This document shows, in pieces, positions 33,858-36,988 of a DNA stretch of 36,988 bases. The translations under genes and the position numbers were made by a program. The DNA lies in assembly GCA_937919225.1 (NCBI GenBank), contig CALFRH010000411.1, positions 1 to 36,988 of the forward strand, written 5' to 3'. This DNA is from an uncultured Parvularcula sp. (GTDB taxonomy: Bacteria; Pseudomonadota; Alphaproteobacteria; Caulobacterales; Parvularculaceae). How positions within the stretch are numbered: position 1 is the stretch's first letter; each line of letters starts with the position of its first letter. The notes under the pieces are model-generated. The model was given only the letters and a program-made list of their open reading frames with translations. It had not been told where the DNA came from and did no database searches.

Positions 33858-36800
33858 GCAATCTCATGCGTCCTAAATATCCCCACAGATCCTCCATACC
33901 CGGGACCTCGATCAAAAACAACTCCAAATTCACTGCGGTCAATTGCAACCGAGACGTCCGGCATTACACCGTTTGGCCTATTGCGGACCGTTGCCGGATA
34001 AAAGGCTGATAAACCACCTCCAATCAGGTCTCCAGCAACAACCACACTCCAACCAAGTAGTTTGTCCATCCCCCCTGTAAAGAATCCAACGCTTCGCGCT
34101 GCACCAAGGTTTATACCCATAGTGAAGCCGCGACTCCCTATTAGGGCGACCGTCCCAGCGCGCCGATCCCAAGCCACTCCTTCGGAAAACCCTCCACCCA
34201 TAAGTGGTGTAGCATTCACACCACCAGTGACAAAAACTGTTCTTGCCAAATTATTCAGGCGTGTTCCTAGGGCCACCAATGCCTCATCAATGGCCTCTCT
34301 CGTAGATGGATCCTTCAGATCAGCATCAATAAACAACCTTAAAGTGTCGGCTATAGGCTCAACTTTCTTCAGAAACTCCTGGTGCGAATAGTCATTCGCG
34401 AGATATACGAAAGCCCCGGACACCGCTCCATCAGCAAACTTACCTCCCCCGATCTCGGACGCGACGCCGCCAACAACGGCTCGATAAACCACATTCTGCC
34501 AAGTATCAGAAAAAGTGTGAAACCCTGCCGCGGAAGAGAAACCGGACACCAGGAAACCGGTAGAGAACTTCCCACCATTTATCTCAGCAAACGTGCCCCC
34601 AACGACACCGTGAGCAAGTACTTTTGAAGGACCGGCAAAGGCGCTCCCGACACCGAAAGTAAGCACACCTTGACCAAAACCACTTATGAATGCCTCGGGT
34701 CGGCCAGTTGCAATAACGCTAGACGTGCCGCCCGCGACCCCCGCTACTATAGCGCCCTTAGCTCCCAGAGCAGACAAAGGTGTTCCAGCAGGCAGTCCGA
34801 ACGCGAGAGGCGCAAAATGTATAATCGCAACAGCTGCAGCAATCGCAAGAATTGCTTGCGTCAACTCCGGCGCAATAGCCACGGCCGCTGCTGTAGCAAT
34901 GAATAACCCAGCGAGAAACGGTATATGCCCGCTGGGATCGGTATAACTCAGAGGGTTATTATAGACATAGGCAAACCTATTCAGCGCCTGGCTGAGCGTC
35001 ATGTCCGGGATAATCGGGTCCGCCGAGAGGAACCGCCCGAGGGAAGGGTCGTACACCCGGCCGTTCATGTTGACGAGGTCGGTATCGTCCAGCATTTCAT
35101 GGCCGGTGAACCCGCGGCTCATGATGGAGCTGGTCAGCAGCCCGAAATTATCGTCCGTCCCGTCCGGGTAGCGACGTTTGCCCCAGGCGTCATAGGCCAG
35201 ACGCTCGACGACGCTGCCCGTATCATCGGTGATGACCGCGACGGAGCCTAAATGGTCAAGGACGAACCAGTTCGTGGTCTCGGTAATGGTCTGGCCATTA
35301 TCGTCGCTAATGTGGACGCCCACCATGGCGCCACCCGCAACCAAATAGTCCGTCCACTTGGTATTACCGTTCTTGAGGAGCTTTTCGGCCATCACCCCGG
35401 CAGCGCCGTAATAATAGGTACTGCCGACGGAGGAGACCATTTTCACCCGTTGCCGCTCGGCCCCATAGGTGAAACTGGTGGTCTTGCCGCCATCATAAAT
35501 CTGGCTGATCTTGTTAAAGCTGGTCCAGCGGACGATGCGCTCGGCCCCATAGATCATATTGCCATTGGCGTCGTAGCCATAGTCGGTGTTGAGCACCCCT
35601 GAGGTGCTCGTCACCGCATGGGGTCGCGTCGCCTGGTGCCCCTGATAGCTGTAAGTCCCCACATCGGTTTTGTAAGTGATGTTCCCCGTGGCGTCGTAGG
35701 AGACATCTTTGCGGTTCAGCGTACCCGGTGCAGAGCAGTTCCCGGCCCCAAACCCGTAACAGGTGAGGCGATTGAGATTATCGTAATTGAAGATCTCACT
35801 GACCGTTTGGGTGTAATCGTGCCGTTCGGTCAAATTGCCTATCGTGTCAAAGCCATAGGCGAAGTCCGCGACACTAGCGCTCGTGCCCGCTTGGATGGTG
35901 TCAATCGTGCCCTGCGCCTGGTCAAAGGTCCGGTTCGTGACAATGCCATTACCGGCGGTATCCTGGAGAAGGCGAAGCTCCGCATCGCGGGTATTGGCCG
36001 TCCACAGATGGGTGGTGGCCCCCTGCTCCCGCAGGGCATATTCATAGCCGTAGGTGTTGTAGAGATATTCCGCGGTGAACCCGGAGGGATACTCGATAGT
36101 CTCCACCCGGCTGCTCAAATCATAGGTGGTGGTGAACGTCTCGGTCACCCCGTCGAGGGTGGAATTGGCCCTGAACGGCCGGCCGAGGCTGTCATATTCC
36201 ACCGATTGAACATGCTGGCCGCGGGTCGCGGAGGTGAGCTTGCCCACCGCCTTGGTGCCCGTGTCATAGACCCATGAGGAGGTCTCGTCGCCATCATCCC
36301 GGGACGTTGGTCGCCCGAGAAGATCATAGGCCATGGTGGTGGTCTGACCTTTAGCGTCAGTCTGGCTGATGAGCTCACCAAGGCGGTTATAGACGTACGT
36401 CCAGTGGCCCATGTCCGGGTCATAGCTGGCGATCTTCCGCCCCGCCTTGTCATAGGTGGTGGTGGAGACGTTGCCCTCTGAGTCCGTGATCGACGTATTG
36501 TTGCCGAAGGCGTCATAGGTGTAGGACGTCACGCTGCCAATATTGTCGGTAACGCTGATAATCTCGCCGCGGGCATTTTTGACCGTTGTCGTGGTCTGAC
36601 TGAGATCATTGGTCACCGTAGTGGTAAGGCCACTATACGAATTGGTCGCCGTGCTGCTATCGGGCAGCGTGACAAGGGTGACGCGCCCTAGGGCGTCGAA
36701 TGTATAGGTCGTCCAATATTGCGTGCCGCCGGACGTGAAGTAGGGTTTGCTCTCCCGCTCGGTCCGGCCGAGAGCATCATACTCCGTCGTCTGGCGAATA

Positions 36801-36988
36801 GTACTGCCGTCAAAGCCTTGGGTGTCCGCTGCAACCTGGCGGCCATGGGTGTCGCTATAGGTTTTCACCGCCGGCGCATTGGGGGTGCCATCAGAGGCTT
36901 TGGAAGACGCGCTTACCACATAGGCCGCTTGGGAGGGACAAGACGCTGAGCCTCCGGCGGCGAGCGTACAATAATCGTAGGTGTACTC
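33839..36988 (-). CDS. RHS/YD-repeat protein with polymorphic C-terminal tip (5' end outside window)
   Basis: The frame stays open to the window edge, so the true start lies to the right; the track GTG at 36919 is only the first in-window start. More than a dozen YD-type repeats are visible (for example YTFDALGRVTLVTLPD, YDAFGNNTSITDSEGN, YNRLGELISQTDAKGQ), then the RHS core end GRFLSADPIIPDMTLSQ and FAYVYNNPLSYTDPSGH. The core forms a shell that encloses a toxin. The 361-residue tip starts with Ala/Gly-rich hydrophobic stretches, then two copies of a GGKF motif about 40 residues apart (INGGKFSTGFLVSGF, IGGGKFADGAVSGAF). The last 184 residues (from YSHQEFLKK) match no toxin domain I know. They include a glycine-rich, beta-like stretch (VALIGSRGFTMGINLGAARS). 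GC content falls at the core-tip junction. Confidence 0.92.
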   Translation of the reverse strand, partial: EYTYDYCTLAAGGSASCPSQAAYVVSASSKASDGTPNAPAVKTYSDTHGRQVAADTQGFDGSTIRQTTEYDALGRTERESKPYFTSGGTQYWTTYTFDALGRVTLVTLPDSSTATNSYSGLTTTVTNDLSQTTTTVKNARGEIISVTDNIGSVTSYTYDAFGNNTSITDSEGNVSTTTYDKAGRKIASYDPDMGHWTYVYNRLGELISQTDAKGQTTTMAYDLLGRPTSRDDGDETSSWVYDTGTKAVGKLTSATRGQHVQSVEYDSLGRPFRANSTLDGVTETFTTTYDLSSRVETIEYPSGFTAEYLYNTYGYEYALREQGATTHLWTANTRDAELRLLQDTAGNGIVTNRTFDQAQGTIDTIQAGTSASVADFAYGFDTIGNLTERHDYTQTVSEIFNYDNLNRLTCYGFGAGNCSAPGTLNRKDVSYDATGNITYKTDVGTYSYQGHQATRPHAVTSTSGVLNTDYGYDANGNMIYGAERIVRWTSFNKISQIYDGGKTTSFTYGAERQRVKMVSSVGSTYYYGAAGVMAEKLLKNGNTKWTDYLVAGGAMVGVHISDDNGQTITETTNWFVLDHLGSVAVITDDTGSVVERLAYDAWGKRRYPDGTDDNFGLLTSSIMSRGFTGHEMLDDTDLVNMNGRVYDPSLGRFLSADPIIPDMTLSQALNRFAYVYNNPLSYTDPSGHIPFLAGLFIATAAAVAIAPELTQAILAIAAAVAIIHFAPLAFGLPAGTPLSALGAKGAIVAGVAGGTSSVIATGRPEAFISGFGQGVLTFGVGSAFAGPSKVLAHGVVGGTFAEINGGKFSTGFLVSGFSSAAGFHTFSDTWQNVVYRAVVGGVASEIGGGKFADGAVSGAFVYLANDYSHQEFLKKVEPIADTLRLFIDADLKDPSTREAIDEALVALGTRLNNLARTVFVTGGVNATPLMGGGFSEGVAWDRRAGTVALIGSRGFTMGINLGAARSVGFFTGGMDKLLGWSVVVAGDLIGGGLSAFYPATVRNRPNGVMPDVSVAIDRSEFGVVFDRGPGYGGSVGIFRTHEIACAPEC

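Noticed and set aside
31616-36988. Second attachment site of the island
   Set aside because: I looked for a copy of the tRNA-Phe 3' end by eye and found none in the window.

Overview
The window is a GC-rich, densely packed bacterial chromosome segment, most likely from an alphaproteobacterium. The support is the gene content (a Zur-type Fur protein, a DUF6460-like small membrane protein, a MerC-queF-nudix-cysE run), a tRNA with encoded CCA, and hairpin repeats of a type I recall from alphaproteobacterial genomes, with TAGAGC and GATTCAAT cores. A marine Parvularcula- or Hyphomonas-like host would fit, but that is only an impression.

Layout. At 1-2.4 kb is a catalase-peroxidase (katG) with an unusual lipoprotein signal. 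It converges on a DUF4386 membrane protein, with two hairpin repeats in between. At 3.5-7.7 kb is a tyrosine-degradation block: hpd, a VOC protein and a fumarylacetoacetase-like gene form a tight operon. A LysR regulator lies downstream of it. A divergent MarR regulator lies upstream, with two abutting palindromes in the shared promoter. At 7.7-11.8 kb are a 2-hydroxyacid dehydrogenase, a 2OG-Fe dioxygenase, a GT1-like glycosyltransferase and a TIGR03032 protein. At 12-15 kb is a MacB/LolD-like ABC ATPase-permease pair facing a Pro/Glu-rich single-pass membrane protein. At 15-18.7 kb are purD, a pdxH-VOC pair and aroC.

At 18.7-27.7 kb is a mosaic of short units: a composite hairpin repeat, a secreted DUF1080 protein behind a LacI-type operator, a methyltransferase, a DUF6460-like protein, a hypothetical protein, a short RecQ, an HSL-family esterase, a FrnE-like DsbA protein, zur, a glutathione transferase broken by two consecutive amber codons, a glutamine amidotransferase and a crotonase. 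At 27.8-30.9 kb is a compact minus-strand operon (merC, queF, nudix, cysE, SIMPL). It is followed by three back-to-back hairpins and a small membrane protein.

From 31.5 kb to the right edge is accessory DNA. A tRNA-Phe gene is followed by a tyrosine integrase, a frameshifted remnant of a second recombinase, a small membrane protein and the 3' part of a large RHS/YD-repeat gene running off the right edge. The RHS C-terminal tip has no toxin domain I recognise. The adjacent overlapping three-helix membrane protein is the natural candidate immunity protein. This pair is the best candidate for an undescribed system in the window.

Many ORF-track starts are too far upstream. Starts below were moved where a ribosome-binding site and family alignment from memory supported it.
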